A stretch of 64,000 nt of DNA, taken from the NCBI RefSeq assembly GCF_038404985.1, contig NZ_JBBKBA010000001.1, forward strand, positions 1,764,001-1,828,000, read 5' to 3'. Positions 43,241 through 53,638 of the stretch are shown here, one piece after another. The notes under the pieces were generated by a model. The model was given only the letters and a program-made list of their open reading frames with translations, made no database searches and was not told the origin of the DNA. Position 1 is the stretch's first letter, and each line of letters begins with the position of its first letter. A program made the translations under genes and the position numbers. The stretch is from Ferrovibrio sp. MS7. GTDB lineage: Bacteria; Pseudomonadota; Alphaproteobacteria; Ferrovibrionales; Ferrovibrionaceae.

Positions 43241-44226
43241 GCGCTGGCCAGATAATCCTGGATGATCGCGTCCATGTCGGCATCGGGCAGGATGCCGAGG
43301 CGGCGGGCGCGGGCGGAATCGAAGCGTTTCGGCCAGCCGGCGACAATGCGGATCAGTTTTTCGTCCGGCGCCCAGCCGATGGGGCCGAGGCGGCGGTCGC
43401 CGGCAACGCGGCGCAAGCTCTCGATCATCATGGCGATTGTAACGCTCAAGGCCGGCAGGTTGATGGCACGGCTGATCCCGAAAGCCTCGCGCGGCAATTC
43501 ATGCACGCCAATCAGGCCGCGCGCCACGGCACCGACAGAGGCGACAGTGAGCCAGCTTTCCGGCGGCAGCGGGCAGGCAACGGGCTCGCCGCGCAAAGGT
43601 TCACGCAAAACGGCGGCAACGCGGTCGGAAACGGAGTCGACCGCTGCACCGGGGCGGATCAGCACGATGGGCAGGCGCAGCGCGCGACCGTCCAGCACAC
43701 CGTGGCGGCTATGATCATCCAGCAGCAACTCGGTGATCAGCTTATGCGTGCCGTAGGAGGTCTGCGGCCGCTGCACGCAATCATCCTCAACGGTTTCCGG
43801 CAGCGCGCCGCCGAAGGTGGCAATCGAACTGGCGAAGATGAATTTTGGCGGCGCCGCCTGCTGGCGGCAGAGCTGCAGTAGCTCCAGCAGGCCACCGACA
43901 TTGACACGCAGGCCGGCTTCGATGTCGCGCTCGGCATCGGTGGTCAGCGTTGCCGCCAGATGGAACAGGCTGTCGAAGGGCTGGGCGAAGGCGCGGGCGC
44001 GGAAATCGGCATCGGCGAGATCGCCGGCGGCGGTGCGGATGCCGATGCGGGCGGCTTCCGGCGGCAGATTCCAGTCCGGCAGGTCGATGGTGGCGCGGTC
44101 GAGCAGCAGCAGGTCGGTAATGGCGCGCTCATGGCCCATGGCATCGCGCAGCCGGCCCCGGCTTACCAGTTCACGCACCAGGCGCCGGCCGATGAAACCG
44201 GCCGCTCCCGTCACCACTACGCGCAT
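43237..44226 (-). CDS. NAD-dependent epimerase/dehydratase family protein (DenD-like)
   Basis: A 329-residue short-chain dehydrogenase with the N-terminal NAD motif VVTGAAGFIGRRLV, the catalytic YGTHK (Tyr-x3-Lys) at about residue 160 and FIFASSIATFGG. The pattern (LFHLAATLTTDAERD, RLPIVLIRPG) fits the D-erythronate dehydrogenase (DenD) branch, but the substrate is not certain. It overlaps the following monooxygenase by 4 bp. Confidence 0.87.
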   Translation of the reverse strand: MRVVVTGAAGFIGRRLVRELVSRGRLRDAMGHERAITDLLLLDRATIDLPDWNLPPEAARIGIRTAAGDLADADFRARAFAQPFDSLFHLAATLTTDAERDIEAGLRVNVGGLLELLQLCRQQAAPPKFIFASSIATFGGALPETVEDDCVQRPQTSYGTHKLITELLLDDHSRHGVLDGRALRLPIVLIRPGAAVDSVSDRVAAVLREPLRGEPVACPLPPESWLTVASVGAVARGLIGVHELPREAFGISRAINLPALSVTIAMMIESLRRVAGDRRLGPIGWAPDEKLIRIVAGWPKRFDSARARRLGILPDADMDAIIQDYLASA

Positions 44227-44366
44227 TGCCTGATCCCGAGTATGGGTTCGATCCCGATATTGGCCCGTTTTCCGCCTTCTGCTTTAGCAAGGTTGCGGGG
44301 CGGGGCCAAGCGCCCTACATTCCCCGCCGGACGGTGTTTCCTGCCCGGTGCGTTAGGTTTTCACAA

Positions 44367-44530
44367 CCCTGGGGCCAATGCTGATCTCTAGGGAGCTGTC
44401 CCTGGCCGGGACCGAGGTTTCGGACATACGGCGCCCACCTGGTACGCCAGGCCTACAGAGGTTGGATTCATGCCGACGGCCACGGTGGGCACCGTCCACT
44501 CTTCGCCCTAAAGAAGCCGATGCCCCAGTC
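44367..44530 (+). ncRNA. ssrS: 6S RNA (ssrS)
   Basis: About 160 nt between the epimerase and fau genes. CTGGGGC at 44369-44375 can pair with GCCCCAG at 44522-44528 to close the molecule, and the inner part (GGGAGCTGTCCCTGGCCGGG ... ) has the partly paired, bulged architecture of 6S RNA. Position next to 5-formyl-THF cyclo-ligase, and in the general zapA neighbourhood, is the conserved proteobacterial site. The 3' stem overlaps the first codons of fau. Ends are approximate. Confidence 0.7.
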
Positions 44531-45155
44531 AGATAGCCTCGATGATATCCAGGCCGCCAAGGCGGCGCTCCGGCCGAAACTGCGCCAGCGCCGCCAGGAA
44601 GCGGCCAAGGCCAATGGCGCGGCGATTGCCGGCGTGGCGGCGGAGCGGTTCATCGCCGGCATTCCGCTGACGCAAGGCATGGCCGTGGCTGGTTACTGGC
44701 CGCTGCCGAGCGAGATCGACCCGCGGCCCCTGCTGGCGCGGTTGCGCGCCGAGTTTGGCGCGCGCATCCTGTTGCCGACGGTGCAGCCCGATAGCCTGGG
44801 TTTGACTTTCCGGCCCTGGAATGGCGACGACGCAATACTTGAGCCGGGGCGTTACGGCATCCCGGCACCGCCGGAGGCCGCTGGCGCGGCACGACCCGAT
44901 CTGGTGATCGTGCCGCTGGTCGGCTTCGACCGTCAGGGCCGGCGGCTCGGTATGGGCGCGGGTTATTACGATGCCACGTTGAGCGCGTTGCGCCGCGATG
45001 CGGCGAACCGGCCGCTTTGCGTCGGCTATGCCTTCGCCGTGCAGCAGGTGCCAAAGGTGCCATGCTGGGCCCAGGATGAGAGACTGGATTGGGTAGTGAC
45101 CGAGCGCGGCGCTATCAGATGTGAAGATAAGGTTGAAGAACGGGAAGGCAGGTAG
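44520..45155 (+). CDS. fau: 5-formyltetrahydrofolate cyclo-ligase
   Basis: A 211-residue enzyme converting 5-formyl-THF to 5,10-methenyl-THF. The N-terminal AAKAALRPKLRQRRQE and the ATP-binding [19 protein letters not shown] segments are diagnostic. No alternative ATG, GTG or TTG lies nearby, so the start is at 44520 even though it falls inside the 3' stem of 6S RNA. It is followed at 4 bp by a ymdB-like gene. Confidence 0.93.
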   Translation: MPQSDSLDDIQAAKAALRPKLRQRRQEAAKANGAAIAGVAAERFIAGIPLTQGMAVAGYWPLPSEIDPRPLLARLRAEFGARILLPTVQPDSLGLTFRPWNGDDAILEPGRYGIPAPPEAAGAARPDLVIVPLVGFDRQGRRLGMGAGYYDATLSALRRDAANRPLCVGYAFAVQQVPKVPCWAQDERLDWVVTERGAIRCEDKVEEREGR

Positions 45156-45159
45156 GCGG

Positions 45160-45975
45160 GTGAAGCTGCTGTATTGTGGAGATATTGTCGGGCGCTCCGG
45201 GCGCGATGCGGTGATCGCGCGCATTCCCGTACTGCGCCGCGAACTCGGCCTCGATTTCGTGGTGGTGAATGGCGAGAACGCCGCCGCCGGTTTCGGCATT
45301 ACCAGCCGTATCTGCGCCGAACTCTACGAAGCCGGCGTCGATGCCATCGTGCTCGGCAACCATTCCTGGGACCAGCGCGAGACGCTGTCCTATATTCAGT
45401 CTGACGCGAAGCTGATCCGGCCGCTGAACTACCCGAAGGGTACGCCGGGCCGTGGCTCGGCGATGTTCACCACGCCGCAGGGCAAGCGCGTGCTGGTGGC
45501 GCAGGTGATGGGCCGCGTGTTCATGGACCCGCTGGATGATCCCTTCGCCACCATCGACACCGAGCTGGCGAAATACCGCCTCGGCGCCAGTGCCGACCTG
45601 ATCCTGGTCGATATCCATGCCGAGGCGACCTCGGAAAAGATGGCGATGGGACATTTCCTCGATGGCCGCGTCTCCATAGTCTGCGGCACCCACAGCCATA
45701 TCCCGACAGCGGATGCGCAGATCCTGCCGGGCGGCACCGCCTATCAGACCGATGCCGGCATGTGCGGCGACTACAATTCGGTGATCGGCATGGAAAAGAC
45801 CGAGCCCTTGAGCCGCTTCCTGCGCAAGATTCCCTCGGGCCGCTTCGAGCCGGCCAATGGTGAAGCGACGCTCTGCGCCGTCTATCTCGAAACCGATGAC
45901 CGCACCGGGCTTGCCACCCGCATCCAACCGGTCCGCCTCGGTGGCCGTCTTGCCCAAAGCCCGGTCGTCCTTTGA
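45160..45975 (+). CDS. ymdB: YmdB-like metallophosphoesterase (TIGR00282)
   Basis: A 271-residue phosphodiesterase of the TIGR00282/YmdB family. Metal-binding motifs are CGDIVGRSGRDAV, VNGENAAAGFGIT, LGNHSWDQRE, DIHAEATSEK and GTHSHIPTADAQIL. In Bacillus YmdB hydrolyses cyclic nucleotides and affects RNA decay; the role here is not known. The start is a GTG at 45160 after AGGTAGG; an in-frame GTG at 45121 would overlap fau. Confidence 0.9.
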   Translation: MKLLYCGDIVGRSGRDAVIARIPVLRRELGLDFVVVNGENAAAGFGITSRICAELYEAGVDAIVLGNHSWDQRETLSYIQSDAKLIRPLNYPKGTPGRGSAMFTTPQGKRVLVAQVMGRVFMDPLDDPFATIDTELAKYRLGASADLILVDIHAEATSEKMAMGHFLDGRVSIVCGTHSHIPTADAQILPGGTAYQTDAGMCGDYNSVIGMEKTEPLSRFLRKIPSGRFEPANGEATLCAVYLETDDRTGLATRIQPVRLGGRLAQSPVVL

Positions 45976-46543
45976 GGCCCTGCTTGCCGAGATCGCGGCC
46001 TGCCGGGTCTGCGCCGCTGAGCTGCCGCTCGGGCCGCGCCCGGTGGTGCGCCTCGGGCCCAGCGCCCGGCTGCTGATCATCGGCCAGGCACCTGGCACCC
46101 GGGTGCATGAAACCGGCATTCCCTGGAATGACCGCTCCGGTGATCAGCTCCGCGCCTGGCTCGGCCTCGACCGGGATACCTTCTACGACACCAGCCGTAT
46201 CGCCATCATGCCGATGGGCTTCTGCTATCCGGGAGTGCTGCCGCAGGGCGGCGATGCACCGCCCCGGCCGGAATGCGCCCCGCTCTGGCATGACCGGCTG
46301 CGCCGCCATCTGCCTGCGATCAAGCTCACCCTGCTGGTCGGCTCCTATGCCCAGGCGCGCTATCTCGGCACACGGCAGATGACCGAAACTGTGCGCGACT
46401 TTGCCACCCACCTGGCTCGGGGTTTCTTCCCGTTGCCGCATCCTTCCTGGCGGAATACCGCCTGGCAGAAACGCCAGCCCTGGTTCGGTGCCGAGGTGTT
46501 GCCGGCTTTGCGTCGGCAACTGGCCTGTCTCTGGGCCGATTGA
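45941..46543 (+). CDS. Uracil-DNA glycosylase-like family protein
   Basis: A 200-residue member of the UDG-like superfamily (COG1573-like): LLIIGQAPGTRVHETGIPW (motif A region) and LPHPSWRN (motif B region). Only CRVC of the iron-sulfur Cys set of family 4 enzymes is obvious, so it is probably a small UDG-like protein of uncertain activity. It starts at GTG 45941, overlapping ymdB by 35 bp; TTG 45950 is possible. The stop lies within a 17-bp tandem duplication. Confidence 0.75.
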   Translation: MAVLPKARSSFEALLAEIAACRVCAAELPLGPRPVVRLGPSARLLIIGQAPGTRVHETGIPWNDRSGDQLRAWLGLDRDTFYDTSRIAIMPMGFCYPGVLPQGGDAPPRPECAPLWHDRLRRHLPAIKLTLLVGSYAQARYLGTRQMTETVRDFATHLARGFFPLPHPSWRNTAWQKRQPWFGAEVLPALRRQLACLWAD

Positions 46544-46560
46544 GTCTCTGGGCCGATTGA
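46527..46560. repeat. 17-bp perfect tandem duplication at the UDG-like gene stop
   Basis: GTCTCTGGGCCGATTGA occurs twice without a gap (46527-46543 and 46544-46560); the first copy ends the gene. Confidence 0.9.
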
Positions 46561-46703
46561 GCGGCCAGCGGCGGCTTGCTTTTCGCCGCATCTGGCTTTA
46601 TCCGACGGCCCAACCGGGCTGCCTGCAAACCGGAAAATATGGTAAACATGCCCGATTCGCAGCAGCCGCAGCTTCACCCCCGTTTTTGCCGCGCAGGTAG
46701 ATC

Positions 46704-47453
46704 ATGGCCGGTCATTCCCAGTTTAAGAACATCATGCACCGCAAGGGTGCGCAGGATGCCAAGAAGGCGAAGGTCTTCACCAAGCTGATCCGCGAGTTGA
46801 CCACCGCGGCGAAGATGGGCCAGCCGGACCCGGCGACCAATCCACGCCTGCGTGCCGCGATCCAGGCTGCCCGCGCCGCCAACATGCCCAAGGACACGGT
46901 GGACCGTGCCATCAAGCGCGGTGCCGGCGGCGATGGTCAGGATAATTACGAAGAGGTGCGCTACGAGGGTTATGGCCCGGGCGGCGTGGCGGTGATCGTC
47001 GAGGCGCTGACCGACAACCGCAACCGCACCGCCGGCGAAGTGCGCGCCGCCTTCTCGAAGAATGGCGGCCAGCTTGGCGAAACCAATTCGGTGTCGTTCA
47101 TGTTCGACCGCGTCGGCCTGATCGTGTTCCCGGCCAGCATCGCCAATGCCGACAAGATGATGGAGGCCGCCATCGAGGCCGGCGCCGAGGATTGCCAGTC
47201 GAACGACGAGGAACATGAAGTCACCTGTGGCCAGGATGATTTCGCCGCCGTGCGCGAGGCGCTGGAAAAGGCGGTCGGCGAGCCGAAATCGGCCCGCATC
47301 GTGTGGCGCCCGAAGAATCTCACCCCGGTATCCGGCGACAAGGTGGAAACCTTGATCAAGATGCTCGACACGCTGGAAGATTCCGACGACGTGCAGCAGG
47401 TCTACGCCAATTTCGAGATTTCGGAGGCCGAGCTGAGCAAGCTCGCCTCCTGA
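46704..47453 (+). CDS. yebC: YebC/PmpR family protein
   Basis: A 249-residue protein of the YebC family, starting [18 protein letters not shown], with [15 protein letters not shown] and [12 protein letters not shown] segments. Members act as transcriptional regulators, and some relieve ribosome stalling on proline-rich tracts. It is followed 8 bp later by ruvC, an order common in proteobacteria. Confidence 0.95.
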   Translation: MAGHSQFKNIMHRKGAQDAKKAKVFTKLIRELTTAAKMGQPDPATNPRLRAAIQAARAANMPKDTVDRAIKRGAGGDGQDNYEEVRYEGYGPGGVAVIVEALTDNRNRTAGEVRAAFSKNGGQLGETNSVSFMFDRVGLIVFPASIANADKMMEAAIEAGAEDCQSNDEEHEVTCGQDDFAAVREALEKAVGEPKSARIVWRPKNLTPVSGDKVETLIKMLDTLEDSDDVQQVYANFEISEAELSKLAS

Positions 47454-47461
47454 GGCCGGCA

Positions 47462-48001
47462 ATGGCGGGGCTGCAGCGCATCATCGGCCTCGACCCCGGC
47501 CTGCGGGCCACCGGCTGGGGCGTGATCGAGGCCGAAGGCAACCGCCTGCGCCACATCGCCCATGGCACCATCCGCATCAACCCGGATGAGGAGCTGGCCT
47601 ACCGCCTGCGTTTCCTGCATGACGCGCTGGTGCAGGTGCTGGCCGAATGGCAGCCGCAATCGGCGGCGGTGGAAGAAACCTTCGTGAACCAGAATCCGGC
47701 TTCCACGCTGAAACTCGGCCAGGCGCGCGGCATCGTGCTGCTGGCGCCGGCCCAGGCCGGCCTGCCGGTGGCTGAATATGCGCCTAACCTGATCAAGAAA
47801 GCGGTGGTCGGCGTCGGCCATGCCGAGAAGGAACAGGTGCATGCCATGGTCAAGCGCCTGCTGCCCGGTGTGGCGGTCAAGGGTGCCGATGCCGCCGATG
47901 CGCTGGCTGTCGCCATCGCCCATGCCCATCTCGCCGCCACCCAGGGCCGCATTCGTGCCGCCGAGACGGCGGCTTATCTGGCAACGCAGGCCGCGCGATG
48001 A
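47462..48001 (+). CDS. ruvC: Holliday junction resolvase RuvC
   Basis: A 179-residue endonuclease that cuts Holliday junctions. The acidic active-site positions lie in [35 protein letters not shown] and [17 protein letters not shown]. First of the ruvCAB set; it overlaps ruvA by ATGA. Confidence 0.95.
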   Translation: MAGLQRIIGLDPGLRATGWGVIEAEGNRLRHIAHGTIRINPDEELAYRLRFLHDALVQVLAEWQPQSAAVEETFVNQNPASTLKLGQARGIVLLAPAQAGLPVAEYAPNLIKKAVVGVGHAEKEQVHAMVKRLLPGVAVKGADAADALAVAIAHAHLAATQGRIRAAETAAYLATQAAR

Positions 48002-48624
48002 TCGCCAAGCTGAAGGGCCTGCTCGATAGTGTTGGCGAGGGCGCGCTGGTGATCGATGTCGGCGGCGTCGGCTACCAGGTGTTCTGCTCGGCGCGCACTT
48101 TGCGCGGGTTGCCCAAGGTTGGCGAAGCCGTGCAGCTTCACATCGAAACCCATGTGCGCGAAGACCATATCCACCTGTTCGGTTTCCTCTCTCAGGCCGA
48201 ACGCGCCTGGTTCACCCTGCTGCAGACCGTGCAGGGCGTCGGTGCCAAGGTGGCGCTCGGTATTCTCGGTTCGCTCAGCCCTGATGAACTGACCCGCGCC
48301 CTGGCCTCGGGCGACAAGGCGATGCTGACGCGCTGCGATGGCGTTGGCCCAAAGCTGGCGGCGCGGCTGGTGACGGAACTGAAGGACAAGATGGGCGGCC
48401 TCGAGCTTGGCGCCGCTGCCGCCGGCCTGCCGGAAGCGGCTGCCGACGCTCCGGCGGCGGGCGAAGGCCAGGGAGCCGTCTCCGATGCGCTCTCGGCCCT
48501 GGTCAATCTCGGCTATAAGCGCGCCGACGCCTTCGGCGCCGTGATGCAGGCGGCGCGCAGCCTCGGCGACAAGGCCGATGTGTCGTCGCTGATCCGCCTT
48601 GGCCTCAAGGAACTGGCGAAATGA
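47998..48624 (+). CDS. ruvA: Holliday junction branch migration protein RuvA
   Basis: A 208-residue protein with the N-terminal OB fold ([19 protein letters not shown]), helix-hairpin-helix motifs ([31 protein letters not shown]) and a C-terminal RuvB-binding domain. It targets RuvB to junctions. It overlaps both neighbours by ATGA. Confidence 0.95.
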   Translation: MIAKLKGLLDSVGEGALVIDVGGVGYQVFCSARTLRGLPKVGEAVQLHIETHVREDHIHLFGFLSQAERAWFTLLQTVQGVGAKVALGILGSLSPDELTRALASGDKAMLTRCDGVGPKLAARLVTELKDKMGGLELGAAAAGLPEAAADAPAAGEGQGAVSDALSALVNLGYKRADAFGAVMQAARSLGDKADVSSLIRLGLKELAK

Positions 48625-49673
48625 GCGACGCTAATCGTCTGATTTCGTCCAAGGCCGCCGAAGGCGACGATCTCGACCGCCATCTGCGGCCGCAGGTCTT
48701 GAGCGATTTCGTCGGCCAGGCGCGGGCGCGGGAGAATCTGTCCATCTTCATCGCCGCCGCCCGCGAACGCGGCGAGGCGCTGGACCATGTGCTGCTGCAT
48801 GGGCCCCCAGGCCTCGGCAAGACCACGATGGCGCAGATCGTGGCGCGCGAACTCGGTGTGAATTTCAAGGCCACCTCCGGCCCGGTGATCGCCAAGGCCG
48901 GCGACTTGGCCGCCTTGCTGACCAATCTCGAAGCCCGCGATGTGCTGTTCATCGACGAAATCCACCGCCTCAACCCGGCGGTGGAGGAAATCCTCTATCC
49001 CGCCATGGAGGATTTCCAGCTCGACCTGATCATCGGCGAAGGGCCCTCGGCGCGCAGCGTGCGCATCGACCTGCCGCCGTTCACCCTGGTCGGCGCCACC
49101 ACGCGGTCGGGCCTGCTGACCACGCCGTTGCGCGAGCGGTTCGGCATTCCGCTACGGCTGAATTTCTACGAAGTCGCCGAGCTGGAATTCATTGTCAGCC
49201 GGGGCGCGCGGATCCTGAATCTTAATCTCGATGCCTCCGGCGCCCATGAGATCGCCAAGCGCTCGCGCGGCACGCCGCGCGTCGCCGGCCGATTGCTGCG
49301 CCGGGTGCGCGACTTCGCCGTGGTTTCCAAGGCGCCGGTGGTCGGCGCCAAGGAGGCGGATGCGGCACTGACCCGGCTGGAAGTCGATGGCCGCGGCCTC
49401 GATGCCATGGACCGGCGCTACATTTCGGTGATCGCGCGCGATTTCGGCGGCGGCCCGGTGGGTGTCGAGACCATCGCGGCGGCCTTGTCCGAGCCGCGCG
49501 ACGCGCTGGAAGACATTATCGAGCCCTACCTGATCCAGCAGGGCTTCCTGCAGCGCACCCCGCGCGGCCGGCTGCTGACCCCGCAGGCCTTCGCCCATCT
49601 CGGGCTGGCGGCGCCGAAGCGGCCGGATGCGGCGCAGCTCGGTCTGCTGGATGGCGAGGATATGGATGCCTGA
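48621..49673 (+). CDS. ruvB: Holliday junction branch migration helicase RuvB
   Basis: A 350-residue AAA+ motor. Walker [13 protein letters not shown], Walker [13 protein letters not shown], sensor [17 protein letters not shown] and a C-terminal winged helix ([14 protein letters not shown]) are all present. It overlaps ybgC by 8 bp, linking ruvCAB to the tol-pal operon. Confidence 0.96.
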   Translation: MSDANRLISSKAAEGDDLDRHLRPQVLSDFVGQARARENLSIFIAAARERGEALDHVLLHGPPGLGKTTMAQIVARELGVNFKATSGPVIAKAGDLAALLTNLEARDVLFIDEIHRLNPAVEEILYPAMEDFQLDLIIGEGPSARSVRIDLPPFTLVGATTRSGLLTTPLRERFGIPLRLNFYEVAELEFIVSRGARILNLNLDASGAHEIAKRSRGTPRVAGRLLRRVRDFAVVSKAPVVGAKEADAALTRLEVDGRGLDAMDRRYISVIARDFGGGPVGVETIAAALSEPRDALEDIIEPYLIQQGFLQRTPRGRLLTPQAFAHLGLAAPKRPDAAQLGLLDGEDMDA

Positions 49674-50142
49674 CGTTGCGGAAAGACCCCAGGAACGCCC
49701 CCTGGGCCACCTCTATCCGTTGCGTGTGCAATGGGAGGACACGGACGCCGCCGGCATCGTCTATTATGCCAATTATCTCCGATTCGCGGAGCGGGGGCGG
49801 TCAGACGTGCTGCTGAGCCAGGGGGTGAGCCAGGACAGGTTGCTGCAGGAGCAGAAGATCGCTTTTGCCGTGCGGGCCTGCGCCATCGAATACCTCAAAC
49901 CCGCCCGGCTGCATGACGAACTGCTGGTGGCGACCCGCCTGAAAGCGGCCCGGGGCGCCACCCTGGTGCTGGATCAGGCGGTGTGGCGCGGGAGGGATAA
50001 GCTGGCGGTGGCCGAGGTGACCCTGGCCTGCATGGGGCTGGAAGGCCGTCCACGGCGGATTCCGGCGGCGATTACGGCGCTGTTCGCCACACTTTCAACA
50101 AATTCTTCGCAATCCTCTGGTACCCAGACTGAAAAGGAATGA
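49666..50142 (+). CDS. ybgC: Tol-Pal-associated acyl-CoA thioesterase YbgC
   Basis: A 158-residue hot-dog-fold thioesterase with the family motif [20 protein letters not shown], where the Asp is catalytic. It heads the tol-pal cluster, as in most proteobacteria. The ATG lies inside the last codons of ruvB. Confidence 0.92.
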   Translation: MPDVAERPQERPLGHLYPLRVQWEDTDAAGIVYYANYLRFAERGRSDVLLSQGVSQDRLLQEQKIAFAVRACAIEYLKPARLHDELLVATRLKAARGATLVLDQAVWRGRDKLAVAEVTLACMGLEGRPRRIPAAITALFATLSTNSSQSSGTQTEKE

Positions 50143-50148
50143 GGCGTT

Positions 50149-50883
50149 ATGGATAGAACTGTGAGTGCGGCGGCCCTTGGTGGCGCCGGTCCTGCTGCCG
50201 ACCTGTCGATGTGGGCGCTGTTCTGGCAGGCCGACTGGGTCGTCAAGTCGGTGATGCTGATGCTGGTGATTGCGTCTTTCTGGTCCTGGGCGATCATTTT
50301 CGACAAGCTGATCAAGATCCGCCGCACTTTGCGCGAGACCGATCAGTTCGAGCATGATTTCTGGTCCGGCGGTTCGCTCGATACGCTTTACGACCGCCTG
50401 TCGCAGATGGGCCCGCAGCACCCGATGGCGGTGCTGTTCGTTGCCGCCATGCGCGAATGGCGCCGCTCAACCGAGCGCGGTCTGGTGCGCGGCAAGCAGG
50501 GCCTGGGCTCGCTGCAGGTGCGCATCGGCCAGGTCATGCGCGTCTCCATCGACCGCGAGATGGAGCGCCTGGAACGCTATCTCGGCTTCCTCGCCTCGGT
50601 CGGTTCGGTGGCGCCCTTCGTCGGCCTGTTCGGCACCGTGTGGGGCATCATGAATTCCTTCCACTCCATCGCCGCCAGCAAGAATACCTCGCTGGCTGTG
50701 GTGGCGCCCGGCATCGCGGAGGCTTTGTTCGCCACCGCGCTCGGCCTGCTCGCCGCGATTCCGGCGGTGATGGCTTACAACAAATTCTCCAACGATCTTG
50801 GCCGGCTGAATATCCGGCTGGAGGGTTTCGCCGGGGAATTCCAGGCGCTGATGAGCCGTCAGCTTGACGAGGAGGCGGCCTGA
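50149..50883 (+). CDS. tolQ: Tol-Pal system protein TolQ
   Basis: A 244-residue inner-membrane ExbB/MotA-type protein with three helices ([55 protein letters not shown]). With TolR it forms the proton channel that energises TolA. It overlaps tolR by 1 bp. Confidence 0.95.
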   Translation: MDRTVSAAALGGAGPAADLSMWALFWQADWVVKSVMLMLVIASFWSWAIIFDKLIKIRRTLRETDQFEHDFWSGGSLDTLYDRLSQMGPQHPMAVLFVAAMREWRRSTERGLVRGKQGLGSLQVRIGQVMRVSIDREMERLERYLGFLASVGSVAPFVGLFGTVWGIMNSFHSIAASKNTSLAVVAPGIAEALFATALGLLAAIPAVMAYNKFSNDLGRLNIRLEGFAGEFQALMSRQLDEEAA

Positions 50884-51347
50884 TGGGCGCCCAGCTCGCC
50901 GGCGGCGATACCCGCGGCCACCGCATGCGGCGGCGGCCGATGTCGGACATCAATGTGACGCCGCTGGTCGACGTCATGCTGGTGCTGCTGATCGTGTTCA
51001 TGGTGACGGCGCCGTTGCTCACCGTCGGCGTGCAGGTCGACCTGCCGAAAACCCAGGCCTCTGCGATACCGGGGCAGGATGAGCCGCTCACCATCACCAT
51101 CGATTCCAAGGGTGGCGTGTTCCTGCAGGAGACCGGCGTGGAACTGGATGCCCTGGTGCCGCGTTTAACCGCTATCGCCAATGGCGCGCTGGATCGCCGC
51201 ATCTTCGTGCGCGGCGACCAGGCGGTGAATTACGGCAAGGTGCTGGAAGTGATGGGTGTGGTGAATGCCGCTGGCTTCACCAAGGTCGCCCTGATCGGCA
51301 ATCCGCCGCAGGGCGGCAGTGGCAGCAGCAACACCCGGCGCCGCTAG
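50883..51347 (+). CDS. tolR: Tol-Pal system protein TolR
   Basis: A 154-residue ExbD-type protein with one N-terminal membrane helix (TPLVDVMLVLLIVFMVTAPL) that carries the proton-handling Asp, and a periplasmic domain with KTQASAIPGQDEPLTITI. Confidence 0.95.
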   Translation: MGAQLAGGDTRGHRMRRRPMSDINVTPLVDVMLVLLIVFMVTAPLLTVGVQVDLPKTQASAIPGQDEPLTITIDSKGGVFLQETGVELDALVPRLTAIANGALDRRIFVRGDQAVNYGKVLEVMGVVNAAGFTKVALIGNPPQGGSGSSNTRRR

Positions 51348-51377
51348 GGCCGGGCGAAGCGTAGAGGATAGAAGGCA

Positions 51378-52292
51378 GTGCAGCGTCGCTCTTATGTGTA
51401 TTCCGCAGCTTTCCACGCGAGTCTGGTCGCGGTGGGAATCTTCGGCCTGCCGTATTTCGAGCGCGAGCGCATTCCTGAGCCGCCGGTGATCCTGGCCGAG
51501 CTGGCGCCGATTGCCGAAAAGAGCAACGTGCCGAAGCCACAGCCGCTGCCGGTGGAAGCCAAGCAGGAACCGAAGCAGGAGCCGGAGCCGCCGAAGCCCG
51601 AGGCCAAGCCGGAGCCGCCCAAGCCGGTAACCGCCGCGCCACCACCACCTCCGCCGCCCCCTCCGCCACAGCCGCCCAAGCCGGTGGAAGTCGCCAAGCC
51701 GACCCCGCCGCCGCCAGAGCCGCTGCCGAAGCCGGAAGTGAAGGCCGAGCCGCCGAAGCCGGTGGCCAAGCCGGAACCGCCGAAGCCGCCGGCGCCGCCG
51801 CAGCAGACCCAGGCCAAGGCGCCGGATTTCAGTTCGGTGGCCGCCCTGGTGAACAAGATGCAGAAGCCGGCGCCCGCGCCGGCACAGCCGGCCCCGGCCC
51901 AGCCGCAGGTGGCGCAGCGCACGCCGGCGCCGCCGGCACCGCGCGCCGTCGGCCCATCCGACCCGAGCCAGCCGCTGTCGATTTCCGAGAAGGATTTCAT
52001 CGCCAGCCAGATCTATGACAAATGGGCACTGGATTGCGGCCGCCGCGATGCCCGCGAGCATGTCGTGCGCGTGCAGTTCCAGCTCAATCCCGATGGTTCG
52101 CTCAAAACCCAGCCGGAAGTGCTGGATGCAGTGAAGCTCTACACCCAGGATAATTATCGCGCCTCGGCGGAAGCCGCGCGCCGCGCCGTGTTCAAGGCGG
52201 TGCCGTTCAAGTTCCCGCCGAACACCGACATCGCCAAATTCACGCAAGAAATCATTTTGAACTTCGATCCGAGGACGCAATGCAATTCCTAA
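51378..52292 (+). CDS. tolA: Tol-Pal system protein TolA
   Basis: A 304-residue protein: an N-terminal membrane anchor ([20 protein letters not shown]), a long Pro/Lys/Glu-rich periplasmic spacer (about residues 45-190, rich in PPKP and APAPAQP), and a C-terminal TonB-like domain ([20 protein letters not shown]). The start is GTG at 51378. It overlaps tolB by 13 bp. Confidence 0.92.
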   Translation: MQRRSYVYSAAFHASLVAVGIFGLPYFERERIPEPPVILAELAPIAEKSNVPKPQPLPVEAKQEPKQEPEPPKPEAKPEPPKPVTAAPPPPPPPPPPQPPKPVEVAKPTPPPPEPLPKPEVKAEPPKPVAKPEPPKPPAPPQQTQAKAPDFSSVAALVNKMQKPAPAPAQPAPAQPQVAQRTPAPPAPRAVGPSDPSQPLSISEKDFIASQIYDKWALDCGRRDAREHVVRVQFQLNPDGSLKTQPEVLDAVKLYTQDNYRASAEAARRAVFKAVPFKFPPNTDIAKFTQEIILNFDPRTQCNS

Positions 52293-53638
52293 AAGGCGAA
52301 ACTGCCGCCGTGTCCAGGCTGCTGGTTCTGCTCTCGCTCTTCCTGTTCGCCGCCCAGAATGCCGAAGCGCGGGTGGAGATCGATATCACCAAGGGCAATA
52401 TCCGCCCGGTGCCGATCGCGATTTCCGATTTCGACGCCGATAACCCGCAGGCGACCAAGCTTGGCAGCGATGTCGCCCGCGTTATCCGCGCCAACCTGGA
52501 ACGCTCCGGCCTGTTCGCCCCGGCCGATCCCAGGGCGCATATCCAGCAGCCCGCCGCGATGCGGGTGCAGCCGCGCTTCCAGGATTGGCGCGTGATCAAC
52601 ATGGATGCGCTGGTGACGGGCCGCATTGAGCTGCAGGCCGATGGCAGGCTGCGCGGCGAATTCCGCTTGTGGGATGTCGCCGCCGAGCAGCAGATGACCG
52701 GCCTGGCGCTGTTCACCACGCCGGATAACTGGCGCCGCCTGGCGCATCTGATCTCGGATGCGATCTACAAGAAGGTGACCGGCGAGGACGGCTATTTCGA
52801 TACCCGCGTCGTCTATGTCGCCGAGAGCGGTCCGCCGGACAAGCGCGTCAAGCGCCTCGCCATCATGGACCAGGACAGCGAGAATCACCGCTTCCTCACC
52901 GATGGCCGCTTCTTGGTGCTGACCCCGCGCTTCAGCCCGAGCCAGCAGGAAATCACCTATCTCTCGTATTTCAACGACCGCCCGCGTGTGTATCTGTTCA
53001 ACATCGATACCGGGCAGCAGGAACTGGTTGGCGACTTCCCCGGCATGACCTTCGCGCCGCGTTTCTCGCCCGATGGCAACCGCGTGATCATGTCGCTGGC
53101 GGTGGATGGCAATTCCGATATCTACATGATGGATCTGCGCACCCGTGCGCGCAGCCGGCTGACCTCCGATCCGGCCATCGACACCTCGCCGAGCTTCTCG
53201 CCCGATGGCCGCCAGGTGACCTTCAACTCGGATCGCGGCGGCACCAAGCAGCTTTACGTGATGGAATCCGATGGCTCCAACCAGCGCCGTATCAGCTTCG
53301 GCCAGGGCCGCTATTCCACCCCGGTCTGGTCGCCGCGCGGCGACCTGATCGCCTTCACCAAGGAAGGCGGCGGCACCTTTGCGATTGGCGTGATGCGCCC
53401 GGATGGTTCCGGCGAGCGCATCCTCACCACCTCGCCGATGGTGCAGGAAGCCCCGACCTGGGCGCCGAACGGCCGTGTACTGATGTTTTACCGGGAACGC
53501 CCCTCCGATTCGCGGGGCCGGGGCCAGCGCGTGAAGCTGTACTCAATCGACCTCACCGGTTTCAACGAACGCGAGATTCCGACCCCGATCGATGCCTCCG
53601 ATCCGGCCTGGTCGCCGCTCTCGGCCCTCATCCGATAG
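52280..53638 (+). CDS. tolB: Tol-Pal system beta-propeller protein TolB
   Basis: A 452-residue periplasmic protein: signal peptide ([17 protein letters not shown]), an N-terminal domain ([17 protein letters not shown]) and WD40-like repeats with the recurring FSPDGxxVxF pattern. It binds Pal. It ends 341 bp before pal, an unusually long gap with its own promoter. Confidence 0.95.
   Translation: MQFLKGETAAVSRLLVLLSLFLFAAQNAEARVEIDITKGNIRPVPIAISDFDADNPQATKLGSDVARVIRANLERSGLFAPADPRAHIQQPAAMRVQPRFQDWRVINMDALVTGRIELQADGRLRGEFRLWDVAAEQQMTGLALFTTPDNWRRLAHLISDAIYKKVTGEDGYFDTRVVYVAESGPPDKRVKRLAIMDQDSENHRFLTDGRFLVLTPRFSPSQQEITYLSYFNDRPRVYLFNIDTGQQELVGDFPGMTFAPRFSPDGNRVIMSLAVDGNSDIYMMDLRTRARSRLTSDPAIDTSPSFSPDGRQVTFNSDRGGTKQLYVMESDGSNQRRISFGQGRYSTPVWSPRGDLIAFTKEGGGTFAIGVMRPDGSGERILTTSPMVQEAPTWAPNGRVLMFYRERPSDSRGRGQRVKLYSIDLTGFNEREIPTPIDASDPAWSPLSALIR

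Noticed and set aside
47303-47461. Fusion of yebC and ruvC frames
   Set aside because: The longer open frame upstream of ruvC overlaps yebC in another frame; the ATG at 47462 begins the standard RuvC N-terminus.
51590-51930. Proline/lysine-rich repetitive DNA as a separate repeat element
   Set aside because: It encodes the periplasmic spacer of TolA, where such composition is normal.
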